Source of the DNA: Absicoccus porci
Lineage (GTDB): Bacteria > Bacillota_I > Bacilli_A > Erysipelotrichales > Erysipelotrichaceae
Assembly: GCF_003725415.1 (NCBI RefSeq)
Contig: NZ_RJQC01000003.1
Span: forward strand, 219,861 to 283,860
Length of the DNA stretch: 64,000 nt
Direction: 5' to 3'
In this document: positions 39,947 to 47,768 of the stretch, one piece after another
Numbering within the stretch: the stretch's first letter is position 1
Layout: each line of letters opens with the position of its first letter
Position numbers and translations under genes: made by a program
Notes under the pieces: generated by a model
Databases searched by the model: none
What the model was told of the DNA's origin: nothing
Seen by the model: only the letters and a program-made list of their open reading frames with translations

Positions 39947-42058
39947 GTGGTGTTGTAACGCTTGTTTGAGTGTTGTTTGACGAATATGACGTTGTTTTGT
40001 TTTTACACTGCTTTCAAATAAACGCAGTTGGCCAATAATAAATAATTCCTTTTTTGCACGAGATATTGCCGTATACAGTAAGCGTTGATTGAGCATGCGA
40101 GTATTGATCTTATCCACAACACAGATGACCATGGGGTATTCACTACCTTGTGATTTATGAATGCTGATACAATAGGCATGTTTTAGATAATATAGGATAT
40201 CACTGTCAAAATCGACAACATTTTCACCAAAATCAACACTGACACAATATTCTTTTTTCTTTGTTTCAATGGCAATGATCGTACCAATATCGCCATTGAA
40301 GACATTATCATCCGGTAAGTTTTTTAACAACATGACTTTATCATCTTCACGAAAGATGGTAGCACCAACGTGTAGTTCTGCTTTATTTGCAGAGGGTGGA
40401 TTTTTTAGTTTCTGCATGGCCATATTGATTTGGTCGATACCGGCACCGCCATGATACATAGGTGCTAAAATTTCAAAAGAATTTATATCATAATTTTGTG
40501 TAATACTTAGAATTGTGGGTAAGATATTTTCTGTGGGTTGCTCGATAAAAGTTACTCCATCTTCATAGGTACAAGTTTGTTCCGTTCGAATTTGATTGGC
40601 AAGAGTGACAATGCCACTGCCATTAGCTTGACGGAATATTTTTTCTAGGTGGATGATTGGAAATAAATGACTATCAATGATATCTTTAAAGACTTTTCCA
40701 GGTCCGACACTTTCCAATTGATTTTCATCACCGATAAGAAGAATATGACAGTGTGGTTCCAATGCTTTTAATAACGCTGCAAAAATATGGGTATCTACCA
40801 TACTGAATTCATCCACAATTAAAAAATCAACTTCGATGGGATCGTCTTCATTCATTCCAAAGGAATTATCTTCCATATTCCATTTTAAAAGGGAATGTAT
40901 CGTTTTAGCGCTGTAGCAAGATAATCGTGCTAATCGTTTGGCAGCTCGTCCTGTTGGTGCACACAGTTGGATGGTGGCATCTGGATAGAAATCTTGACAT
41001 AGTTCTAGGATTCCTTTGACAATGGTTGTTTTACCGGTACCCGGACCACCATTGATCAACATGACAGAATTTTGAAAAAAGGTAAAGATAGCTTGCTTCT
41101 GCTTGTTTTCGTAGGTGATCGCATTCTCAAATTCAATGGCTTTGATTTTGTTGTTGATCGTATCTACTTCAATCTCATCAATGGGTTGAGAATGAGCCAA
41201 AAGAATAGAACTGATCCATTGTTCTTCTTCATAGAGATGGAAGGGATAAATGCGATCTTCTACGAGTCGAATGATTTCTTGTTTGGCCAATCGATGAACG
41301 GAATCAATGATCAATTGTTGATCGACTTGGGCTAAATATGCCATCAACCAAGGTAATGTAATATATGTATTGCCAGTTTTTAAAACGGCCTGACAGATGG
41401 TTTCATGGATATAGGCGTCTTGACGACGTTGATCCTTGGCTGGAAGTTCCATGCCATTGGCTAGTTTACAAGCACTTTTATATCCAAAGCCATTAATTTC
41501 ATAGTAAGGACGAAAACAGTCTTCTTGAATCACGTCCATAACATCTTCATAGTGTTCTTGCAACAAAGTGATGCGTGTTTGATCGAGTCCCCATTGCATC
41601 AATTGAGCATACGTTTGTGAAAAGCCGTCAAAATCTTGGATACCCTGAATGATAATTTGTTTACGTTTATGATTTAATTTTGTAATGGAATCCAAACAAC
41701 TAGGATCTTCTTTGATTTGATTCAGGCAATCTTCGCCTAAGTGATTCACAATATCTTCGGCTGTTTTTTTACCAATGGTAGGAAAAACATCACTACTCAG
41801 AAAGCGAACGATGGCATCGCTTGTGTTGGGTAGTTTTTTTTGAGCAGAAAGAATCTGAAATTGTTTACCGTAGCGAGGATGTGTCACATATTGTCCATTT
41901 AATTCATAAATTTGATCTTCAAGTGGTTCGTTGATCATTCCGGTTGCGGTGAAGACATGATACGTCTTGATTTCCGAAAATTGAGCCACCACATAGTGAT
42001 TTGTTGGATTTTCAAAGATCACGTATTGAAGTTTTGCTTCCAACGTTTCAGTTGGCAT
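39929..42058 (-). CDS. recD2: ATP-dependent DNA helicase RecD2
   Basis: SF1B 5'-3' helicase acting in DNA repair without RecBC. The ATG at 42058 is chosen because GAGGAG lies 9 nt upstream; a start five codons earlier exists. 709 residues: N-terminal OB and helix-hairpin-helix region (about 1-200), Walker A NGGPGTGKTTIVKG near residue 337, Walker B FLIVDEFSMVD near residue 410, and the late motifs SIHKSQGSEYPMV and LLYTAISRAKKELFIIG. It overlaps the 3' end of mnmA by 11 nt. Confidence 0.95.
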   Translation of the reverse strand: MPTETLEAKLQYVIFENPTNHYVVAQFSEIKTYHVFTATGMINEPLEDQIYELNGQYVTHPRYGKQFQILSAQKKLPNTSDAIVRFLSSDVFPTIGKKTAEDIVNHLGEDCLNQIKEDPSCLDSITKLNHKRKQIIIQGIQDFDGFSQTYAQLMQWGLDQTRITLLQEHYEDVMDVIQEDCFRPYYEINGFGYKSACKLANGMELPAKDQRRQDAYIHETICQAVLKTGNTYITLPWLMAYLAQVDQQLIIDSVHRLAKQEIIRLVEDRIYPFHLYEEEQWISSILLAHSQPIDEIEVDTINNKIKAIEFENAITYENKQKQAIFTFFQNSVMLINGGPGTGKTTIVKGILELCQDFYPDATIQLCAPTGRAAKRLARLSCYSAKTIHSLLKWNMEDNSFGMNEDDPIEVDFLIVDEFSMVDTHIFAALLKALEPHCHILLIGDENQLESVGPGKVFKDIIDSHLFPIIHLEKIFRQANGSGIVTLANQIRTEQTCTYEDGVTFIEQPTENILPTILSITQNYDINSFEILAPMYHGGAGIDQINMAMQKLKNPPSANKAELHVGATIFREDDKVMLLKNLPDDNVFNGDIGTIIAIETKKKEYCVSVDFGENVVDFDSDILYYLKHAYCISIHKSQGSEYPMVICVVDKINTRMLNQRLLYTAISRAKKELFIIGQLRLFESSVKTKQRHIRQTTLKQALQHHKTESE

Positions 42059-43211
42059 GATTTGACTCCTCATAGCAGTGAATTATAGTTTGGTTAAGAT
42101 CGTTGCCATCTCGATATACTTCTTCAATGACACCGCCACCTAAACAAATCTTGCCATCATAGAATACGGCTTCTTGACCACAGGTAATGGCTGAAATCTT
42201 TTGTGGATAACGGACCATAACGGTTGTTGGATCGATGAACTCTAGGTGTACTTCTTGATCCGGTTGGCGATAGCGGAATTTAGCTGTGCAATCGGAAGGA
42301 ATCGTATATTGATCATCAACAAGCCAGTTGATATTTTTAACTAAACAAGAATCACTATATAACCAATCTTTATGGGTCGTATGACAAACAAAGAGAATAT
42401 TCTTTTTCACATTTTTACCGACGACAAACCATGGTCCTTTGATGTGATCAATGTGTAGTCCTTTACGTTGGCCAATGGTGTAGTATAGAACACCAATATG
42501 TTCACCAACTGTTTCTAACGTATCAATATCGACGATCTTACCATTTTTACTGGGTAGATAATTGGTTAGAAATTTACGGAAATCACGTTCACCAATGAAA
42601 CAAATACCAGTACTGTCTTTTTTGGTAGAAACACTATCCAATTCTAATTCTTTGGCAATTTTTCGTACCTCGGGTTTTTCAATCGTTCCCAAAGGGAATA
42701 GGGTTTTTTGTATGGCGTCTTTATTGACTTGACAAAGAAAATACGTTTGATCTTTATTCTGATCAGCAGCCCGACTTAGATATTTAAATCCATGTTCTTC
42801 GGTGGTTGATGCGTAATGTCCTGTTGCGACTGCATCAAAGCCGTGGTCAATTGCATATTGAAAGAAAGAATCAAATTTAATATATTTGTTGCAAAGAATA
42901 TCTGGATTGGGTGTTCGTCCTTTGGCATATTCATCCAAGAAAGTCTGGAAAACATGATCCCAGTATTCTTTTATGTAGTCGACACGTTCTAAGGGTAGCT
43001 CTAGTTTGTTGGCAACGGCCTTGGCATCCATATAATCTTGTTCTTGGGGACAAGTTGGGTCTTGAATGGTGGGATTACCAGCAATATCATTATTGGCAAA
43101 GCTATCCCAATTGCGCATGAAACAACAGGTGACGTCATGTCCTTGCTTCTTTAATAGATAGGCAGCCACGGCTGAGTCAACGCCACCACTTAATCCGAGT
43201 AGTACTTTCAT
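42048..43211 (-). CDS. mnmA: tRNA-specific 2-thiouridylase MnmA
   Basis: Adds sulfur to U34 of Lys, Glu and Gln tRNAs. The ATG at 43211 has AAGGAGG 8 nt upstream. 387 residues: PP-loop GLSGGVDSAVAAYLL at residues 6-20, NPDILCNKYIKFDSF near residue 98 with the first catalytic Cys, DSTGICFIGERDF near residue 195 with the second Cys, and the C-terminal beta-barrel. It is the first gene of the mnmA-recD2 pair. Confidence 0.97.
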   Translation of the reverse strand: MKVLLGLSGGVDSAVAAYLLKKQGHDVTCCFMRNWDSFANNDIAGNPTIQDPTCPQEQDYMDAKAVANKLELPLERVDYIKEYWDHVFQTFLDEYAKGRTPNPDILCNKYIKFDSFFQYAIDHGFDAVATGHYASTTEEHGFKYLSRAADQNKDQTYFLCQVNKDAIQKTLFPLGTIEKPEVRKIAKELELDSVSTKKDSTGICFIGERDFRKFLTNYLPSKNGKIVDIDTLETVGEHIGVLYYTIGQRKGLHIDHIKGPWFVVGKNVKKNILFVCHTTHKDWLYSDSCLVKNINWLVDDQYTIPSDCTAKFRYRQPDQEVHLEFIDPTTVMVRYPQKISAITCGQEAVFYDGKICLGGGVIEEVYRDGNDLNQTIIHCYEESNHAN

Positions 43212-43272
43212 TGTCAAATCCTCCTTGCGTATTTAATTATACGCAAATTCATAAAATAAACAAAATTTTTGC

Positions 43273-43301
43273 TTGCAAGAAGTAGAAACATGATGTATTA
43301 T
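43273..43301 (+). promoter_or_regulatory. Promoter of tRNA-Leu
   Basis: TTGCAA (43273-43278), 17-bp spacer, TATTAT (43296-43301). Confidence 0.75.
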
Positions 43302-43312
43302 AAATGAGCAAT

Positions 43313-43400
43313 GCCCGAGTGGTGAAATTGGTAGACGCAGTGGACTCAAAATCCACCGAGTGATGAGCTCGTGCCGGTTCGAGTCCGGCCTTGGGCACCA
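43313..43400 (+). tRNA. tRNA-Leu (anticodon CAA)
   Basis: Class II tRNA with long variable arm. Acceptor GCCCGAG/CTTGGGC (one G-U), anticodon stem GTGGA/TCCAC with CAA at 34-36, T loop TTCGAGT, discriminator A and encoded CCA. Confidence 0.96.
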
Positions 43401-43411
43401 TGTAATAAAGA

Positions 43412-43434
43412 AACGAGCGATGCTCGTTTTTTTT
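43412..43434 (+). terminator. Intrinsic terminator after tRNA-Leu
   Basis: Stem AACGAGC/GCTCGTT with a 3-nt loop, then a T run. Confidence 0.9.
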
Positions 43435-43486
43435 ATGCCGTTTTCAATATTCCTATGGTAAAATATAAGTCATTAAGAGGATCAAA

Positions 43487-44551
43487 ATGGTGCAGAATAA
43501 AAAGGACAGTAAAAAGGAAAGTGCAATTGATCGTTTGCGTGAATCGCAAGAAAAGTTGGATCAATTGGATGTGCCTGACTTTACAACAAAATCAATCTCG
43601 TTTGATCAGGGGGATCAATCGTTAATAAATATTCAAAAAGTTATTAATGAAAATAAAGAAAAAGAAGCAACGGTACCTGTCGAATCGACAAGAGTAATCA
43701 AAAAGATAAAATCAAAAAAGAAAGATGATAAAGATGAAACCAAGAAAGATTTGTCTTTAACGGATACTCTTGTTCGTATGGGAGCAACCGGACGTGTGAA
43801 ATTAAAGCGGACGTTGTACCAAGAAAATGAAAAAGAAGAATCAAAGTTAACAGAACATCAAAAGAAATCAAATTCGTTTAAATTTCGATTGATCGTTTTT
43901 CTATGTATTGTTTTAGTGATTGCTGGATTATTAGTTGGTTATGCCTATAAGACGATTATTTATGACCCACAGCATTTGGTTACACAATCCATGGAAAAAA
44001 CATATCGAACGTTGCAAAGCTATGCAGATGAATGGAGCATGTCTTCAGATACAGAAAAGAGTGAATTATTGAATTACCAAAAAAAATACAACAAGTTGAC
44101 AGATGAACAAAAGACCAATATCAATGCGTATTTCAAAGAACAGACGGGTAAGAAATTAACGACTATTTTCAATGATTTAAAAGAAGAAAAGAAACAACAA
44201 GAAGCAGATCGTTTGAATACGTTATCAACTTTTATCACCAATTGGGTAACGTATACGGAAGACCAAAAAGCAACCATTGTTTCTTATGAAGATACATATG
44301 ATAAATTGAATAAAACCGACAAAGCACAAATTGATACGCTTTGTCAGCAGGTATCCACGAAAACATTCTCGCAGTTGTGTAAATCTTATCGAAATTATTC
44401 AACATCAACAACAGATACAACATCTTCGCAACAAACGGATACTTCATCAAGTGATACAACGAATGCATCAAGCTATGATACTACGACAACACAAGATAGC
44501 ACGTATTATGATGGCAGTTATACAAGTGATGGTTATGACACAAGCTACTAA
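43487..44551 (+). CDS. Single-pass membrane protein with Ser/Thr-rich extracellular tail
   Basis: 354 residues, family not recognised. The N-terminal 125 residues are highly charged and Lys-rich (IKKIKSKKKDDKDETKKD), likely cytoplasmic. A hydrophobic helix spans about 131-153 (FRLIVFLCIVLVIAGLLVGY). The outside part is helical with Lys/Thr-rich repeats that look duplicated (the YQKKYNKLTDEQKTNI and YEDTYDKLNKTDKAQI segments), ending in a Ser/Thr/Asp/Tyr-rich low-complexity tail. GAGG precedes the ATG. It may be an envelope or division accessory protein; this is a guess. Confidence 0.75.
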   Translation: MVQNKKDSKKESAIDRLRESQEKLDQLDVPDFTTKSISFDQGDQSLINIQKVINENKEKEATVPVESTRVIKKIKSKKKDDKDETKKDLSLTDTLVRMGATGRVKLKRTLYQENEKEESKLTEHQKKSNSFKFRLIVFLCIVLVIAGLLVGYAYKTIIYDPQHLVTQSMEKTYRTLQSYADEWSMSSDTEKSELLNYQKKYNKLTDEQKTNINAYFKEQTGKKLTTIFNDLKEEKKQQEADRLNTLSTFITNWVTYTEDQKATIVSYEDTYDKLNKTDKAQIDTLCQQVSTKTFSQLCKSYRNYSTSTTDTTSSQQTDTSSSDTTNASSYDTTTTQDSTYYDGSYTSDGYDTSY

Positions 44552-44558
44552 TTTCATC

Positions 44559-44587
44559 TTGAAATACAATCCGGTTTCATGTATTAT
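44559..44587 (+). promoter_or_regulatory. Promoter of tRNA-Thr
   Basis: TTGAAA (44559-44564), 17-bp spacer, TATTAT (44582-44587), 11 nt before the tRNA. Confidence 0.78.
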
Positions 44588-44598
44588 TATGGACAGAT

Positions 44599-44673
44599 GC
44601 CGGAGTAGCACAGCGGTAGTGCAACGCATTCGTAACGCGTAGGTCGGAAGTTCAAATCTTCTCTTCGGCACCA
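44599..44673 (+). tRNA. tRNA-Thr (anticodon CGT), prophage attachment locus
   Basis: Acceptor GCCGGAG/CTTCGGC, D stem GCAC/GTGC, anticodon CGT in loop TTCGTAA, T loop TTCAAAT, discriminator A, encoded CCA. The anticodon stem ACGCA/CGCGT has an A31-C39 mismatch in an otherwise regular fold. An integrase gene starts 72 nt downstream pointing toward it, the usual arrangement for tRNA-integrated prophages. Confidence 0.93.
44630..44673. other. Probable attL core region in the 3' half of tRNA-Thr
   Basis: Tyrosine integrases commonly recombine at the anticodon or T-arm half of tRNAs, preserving the gene. The exact core cannot be defined because the right end of the prophage, with the matching repeat, lies outside the window. 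Confidence 0.45.
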
Positions 44674-44682
44674 TATGCCATA

Positions 44683-44712
44683 AAAGCCCTTATTTAAAGG
44701 GCTTTTTATTTT
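44683..44712 (+). terminator. Intrinsic terminator after tRNA-Thr
   Basis: 9-bp stem AAAGCCCTT/AAGGGCTTT with a 5-nt loop, then TTATTTTTT. Confidence 0.9.
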
Positions 44713-44745
44713 TTATATCTTATTTATATCTCATTTATGTTTCGG

Positions 44746-45822
44746 TTATCCGTTTTCTATAGCGTCCAGTATCTCATCTTCCTGGCGATCCAAAAGGTGC
44801 CCATATCTGTCCATAGTGATGGTTATCGAGCTGTGTCCAAGCCGCTTGGATATCTTGTACATGTTGACACCCTTTTCAATCAAATAGGAAGCATGAGAGT
44901 GCCGGAAGTCGTGGATACGGATATAAGGAAGTCCGCTCTTTTCGATGGCTTCTTTTTTTACGCGGTCGATACTGGTCAATGATAATGGCTTATATCCACC
45001 GAAAAGGAACCAATCTGCACTGTATCCGGGCATGCCCTTATATTTATCTATCTGTTCATTCAATAGCTCTATCGTGGCTTTATCCAGTGCTACAGTACGT
45101 TTGGACGTTGGACTTTTGAGGACCGTAAATTCACTGCGTGAGCTTCGCTTCAACTGTCTCCAAATATTGACACGCTTGCCATCATAGTCGTTAAATGTGA
45201 GGCTCATGGCCTCATTTTTTCTTAGACCGGTCCAAAAAAGCAAATGAAAGAATATCATATATTCACGCTTGGCCTCCGGAATCGCATCGCAGAACGCTTG
45301 AAACTGTTCCGGTGTATAAATGGTCATCTCATGCATACGTTCTTTCTCCGTCATTTTAAATGATGGAATAGAGCGCATTGGATTGCGTGATAGATCATAG
45401 AAATTGCATGCGTGCTCAAATACACCTTTAAAGTAGATGTATATCTTATTTTTGCGTGCCGTGGAAAGCCTCTTGATATCATCCGACTCCAGTATCTGCT
45501 TGATCATGGCCGGCTTGATCCGGTCGACCTTCACATCGAGCAACGGTTCCAGATACGTATACAGTATGTATTCCTTGTCCTCGATGGTCTCAGGCTTATT
45601 GTTTGATTTATGTAGTTCTATGTAGTCCTTTATCACGTTTTTTAATTTTGTACCGCTCGAAGATTTGGCATCCTCGATGAACTGTGCCTCTGCTTTTGTA
45701 GCTTCCTTTTTCGTATCGAACCACTTGGAGTTCTTCTGTTTTCGCTTTCCGATATGATCGGTATAGTAACATCTGTATGACCACTGTTTTTTGCCGTTAT
45801 GCATCCGTGTTGCAATTGACAT
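44746..45822 (-). CDS. int: Phage tyrosine recombinase (integrase)
   Basis: Site-specific recombinase catalysing prophage integration and excision. 358 residues: N-terminal arm-binding AP2-like domain (YRCYYTDHIGKRKQKNSKWF), SAM-like core-binding domain about 60-160, catalytic domain with Arg in WTGLRKNEAMSL near residue 205, HDFRHSHASYLI near residue 305 (HxxR), RLGHSSITITMDRYGHL near residue 330 with His and the nucleophilic Tyr. GAAAGGAT precedes the ATG. It reads toward the tRNA. Confidence 0.95.
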   Translation of the reverse strand: MSIATRMHNGKKQWSYRCYYTDHIGKRKQKNSKWFDTKKEATKAEAQFIEDAKSSSGTKLKNVIKDYIELHKSNNKPETIEDKEYILYTYLEPLLDVKVDRIKPAMIKQILESDDIKRLSTARKNKIYIYFKGVFEHACNFYDLSRNPMRSIPSFKMTEKERMHEMTIYTPEQFQAFCDAIPEAKREYMIFFHLLFWTGLRKNEAMSLTFNDYDGKRVNIWRQLKRSSRSEFTVLKSPTSKRTVALDKATIELLNEQIDKYKGMPGYSADWFLFGGYKPLSLTSIDRVKKEAIEKSGLPYIRIHDFRHSHASYLIEKGVNMYKISKRLGHSSITITMDRYGHLLDRQEDEILDAIENG

Positions 45823-45868
45823 TGGTACTCATCCTTTCTTTCAATTTTTAAAAATGTTAAAATGAGCA

Positions 45869-45909
45869 CATAAAAAGAAAAATGGTTGACTAGTTATTTT
45901 CTTTTTATG
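45869..45909. repeat. Perfect 13-bp inverted repeat upstream of int
   Basis: CATAAAAAGAAAA at 45869-45881 and its exact reverse complement at 45897-45909, loop of 15. It sits about 50 nt upstream of the integrase start, so it may bind an integrase regulator or excisionase, or act as a weak terminator. Confidence 0.6.
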
Positions 45910-45912
45910 CAC

Positions 45913-45973
45913 AAGCTCTCTATGACGGTTTGTTTATTGAAGTTTGTTCACCGCCAGTGAGAGCTTTTTTTTA
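45913..45973 (+). terminator. Terminator-like hairpin with GCCAGTGAG element (copy 1)
   Basis: AAGCTCTC (45913-45920) pairs with GAGAGCTT (45959-45966), with an inner ACGGT/ACCG pairing, followed by a T run. No plus-strand gene lies upstream, so its transcript is unknown. Confidence 0.5.
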
Positions 45974-46011
45974 TTTGTTGATAAATCAATCTATTAATTC
46001 GAAATAAAAAA

Positions 46012-46041
46012 TAGGTCTATCTCGTTTGCACAAGATAGACC
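46012..46041 (-). terminator. Intrinsic terminator of the PemK-like gene
   Basis: On the minus strand the perfect 9-bp stem GGTCTATCT/AGATAGACC with a 10-nt loop is followed by TATTTTTTATTT. Confidence 0.8.
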
Positions 46042-46105
46042 ATCAGTGACGCCCGGATATCCGTCGTCAAGATAAAATATCAGTGACTCCCATACGTTGC
46101 GTATG
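46042..46105. repeat. ATCAGTGAC direct repeats alternating with short palindromes
   Basis: ATCAGTGAC at 46042-46050 and 46079-46087, each next to a palindrome: CGGATATCCG (46054-46063) and CATACG/CGTATG (46091-46096, 46100-46105). They lie in the 3' untranslated part of the PemK-like transcript. Confidence 0.55.
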
Positions 46106-46131
46106 TAGCCAAGATTCATTCATATCTTATA

Positions 46132-46959
46132 TCAGCCGTTTTCTTGTGTCAAATCAATTGATGTGTACGATTTTATTATTTCTCGATCGATTCGATTCAT
46201 TATTTCGTCAGAGACTCTTATATGACCTATAGGATCAAGTTCGTTTAAAGGCTTATTTATTCGGTACTTGCTAACGGTTGTTATGCTATTGATCATACCA
46301 AAAGATCCTTTATTCTTTTCTTTGTAGTAACTATTTACTTTGCGAATCTTTGAATTAACAATATGCAGTAGTTCATTAAGTTCCGTAGACGTGTATTCAG
46401 CCATGCCATCTTCATTTGCTTTTTTATCTGGAGCAAATTTTTTCAAAAACCAAACTATCCTATGATCTTCGATTGATCTTACTTCTCCCACGTCAGGGAC
46501 AATGTTGCCTTGCTGTTTAAAGAGTTCTTTATTTAAAAGATCATATACTTCTTGTATTTTTCTTTCCTGCTCCAAAAGGCTATCAAAAATATTCAATATG
46601 ATCTCAGTTTCCAAGGAAATATGATACTTCTTATACTTGGATGTCAAAGGCAGTACGGTCAGATTGCCATTATATGGCGAATCTTTTTTATTCAGTACGA
46701 TACCAAAATGATGGCCGGATAGCTCATTGCCTATAGAAGTGCCGAAGTTGACAAAAACCACGGTTCCTCTTTTGTATGACAGATACTTATTACGAGCATT
46801 GCTATTTTTATTCTCAATGTAAAATGTCTTAGCTTGGAAGGCTTCCCACGAATCCAAATGGTAGAATTTTTTGTTTCTACAATTCTTGATTATTGCTTGT
46901 AAAGTATCAGAACTTTTTTGCAGAGATTTGCACTTTTCTTTTAATTCCTTTTCTGTCAT
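46132..46959 (-). CDS. PemK/MazF-like protein, solitary
   Basis: 275 residues. After a charged helical N-terminus (about 1-60) comes a segment like the MazF/PemK endoribonuclease barrel: YKRGTVVFVNFGTSIGNELS near residue 82, then GHHFGIVLNKKD, LTVLPLTSK, and a late part GMINSITTVSKYRINKP followed by IGHIRVSDEIMNRID that matches the closing strands and helix of the family. A long helical insertion separates the two halves (about 140-200), unlike classical 110-residue toxins. No antitoxin gene is adjacent. It may be a defence or superinfection-type cargo gene. The sequence is AT-rich compared with the early genes. Confidence 0.65.
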   Translation of the reverse strand: MTEKELKEKCKSLQKSSDTLQAIIKNCRNKKFYHLDSWEAFQAKTFYIENKNSNARNKYLSYKRGTVVFVNFGTSIGNELSGHHFGIVLNKKDSPYNGNLTVLPLTSKYKKYHISLETEIILNIFDSLLEQERKIQEVYDLLNKELFKQQGNIVPDVGEVRSIEDHRIVWFLKKFAPDKKANEDGMAEYTSTELNELLHIVNSKIRKVNSYYKEKNKGSFGMINSITTVSKYRINKPLNELDPIGHIRVSDEIMNRIDREIIKSYTSIDLTQENG

Positions 46960-47001
46960 TCCTTCATCCCCAATCTTTCATTCCACATCGCTTTGAAATG
47001 C

Positions 47002-47031
47002 CCTAATGCCAGTGAGGGCGCTTTTTTTATT
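47002..47031 (+). terminator. Terminator-like hairpin with GCCAGTGAG element (copy 2)
   Basis: GCCCT/AGGGC stem with a GCCAGTG-containing loop, then GCTTTTTTTATT. It resembles the structure at 45950-45973 in sequence and orientation and lies just after the repressor stop codon. Confidence 0.45.
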
Positions 47032-47647
47032 GTTCAATACTGAATTTAAATTTATATCTTCCAATGATCCGAAAGCAAGCATCGTCATTAGCTATATCTA
47101 TTATTATCGGATCATATTTTTCGTTAGCTGATTCGAGCAAAATTATTCCATTATTTAATCTTCTGAAAATCTTACAGTAGTTTTTATCATTTAAACAAAA
47201 AGAACCAATTTGCCCATTATCTAAAGCATTGGTCTGTTCAAAAACCAATACGTCACCTTCTTTGATACCTTTACCAAGCATCGAATCGCCTTTTGCCATA
47301 TTAGCAAAATAAGTGTGGCTTTTCGTTAAGTATCTATCCGGTATCGTAATGTAATCTTCAGGAATATCATCAATGAACATTCCAGTGCCACATGAAATAT
47401 TTTCAAATAACGGTATTTGCACCATTTTAATGTTTGATTTATCCGCTCCCATTAGCCATCCTGGAGTAGTTTTTAAAGCATCAGCAAAAGCAATTATTTT
47501 TGATTGTGGCAAATCAATAGAGCCGTTTTCTATTCTTGCGATAGCAGACCTGTTTGAATATCCAATCATGGAAGCTAGATCATCTTGTGTAAGCCCTAAT
47601 TGTTTTCTTCTTAATTTAATTCGTTCATATAGTATGGCTTTACTCAT
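47027..47647 (-). CDS. CI-like phage repressor with S24 peptidase domain
   Basis: 206 residues. The N-terminal XRE helix-turn-helix spans about 8-62 (LGLTQDDLASMIGYSNRSAI, then ARIENGSIDLP). The C-terminal LexA/UmuD-type domain has the catalytic Ser in AKGDSMLGKGIKEGDVLVF near residue 119 and the Lys in NYCKIFRRL near residue 158; a Cys-Gly pair near residue 86 may be the self-cleavage site. SOS-induced cleavage would derepress the divergent Cro-like gene. TGAAGGTG-type site before the ATG. Confidence 0.9.
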   Translation of the reverse strand: MSKAILYERIKLRRKQLGLTQDDLASMIGYSNRSAIARIENGSIDLPQSKIIAFADALKTTPGWLMGADKSNIKMVQIPLFENISCGTGMFIDDIPEDYITIPDRYLTKSHTYFANMAKGDSMLGKGIKEGDVLVFEQTNALDNGQIGSFCLNDKNYCKIFRRLNNGIILLESANEKYDPIIIDIANDDACFRIIGRYKFKFSIEQ

Positions 47648-47706
47648 ATTTTCACCTTCATTTCTGCCTAAATAATAACATTTTTACTAAAAAATTAAAA
47701 TATTTG

Positions 47707-47751
47707 TTGCATAAGAATAAACATGTGATTATAATGTTACTGTAAGTAAAC
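47707..47751 (+). promoter_or_regulatory. Early promoter of the Cro-like gene with overlapping operator
   Basis: TTGCAT (47707-47712), 17-bp spacer, TATAAT (47730-47735). Immediately downstream, GTTACTGTAAGTAAAC (47736-47751) is a near-palindrome covering the expected start site. Confidence 0.75.
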
Positions 47752-47768
47752 AGAAATGAGGTGAAACG

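Larger units (their letters stand above)
45823..46131. other. Intergenic region rich in inverted repeats, no gene seen
   Basis: Between the integrase and the PemK-like gene I see no convincing coding frame. It contains a perfect 13-bp inverted repeat (arms 45869-45881 and 45897-45909), a terminator-like structure (45913-45973), a minus-strand terminator (46012-46041) and two further hairpins separated by ATCAGTGAC repeats. Confidence 0.7.

Noticed and set aside
46132..46959. Type III toxin (ToxN/AbiQ) with an RNA-repeat antitoxin
   Set aside because: No tandem repeat array precedes the gene; the repeats seen are downstream, so the type III assignment is not supported although kept as a question in the findings.
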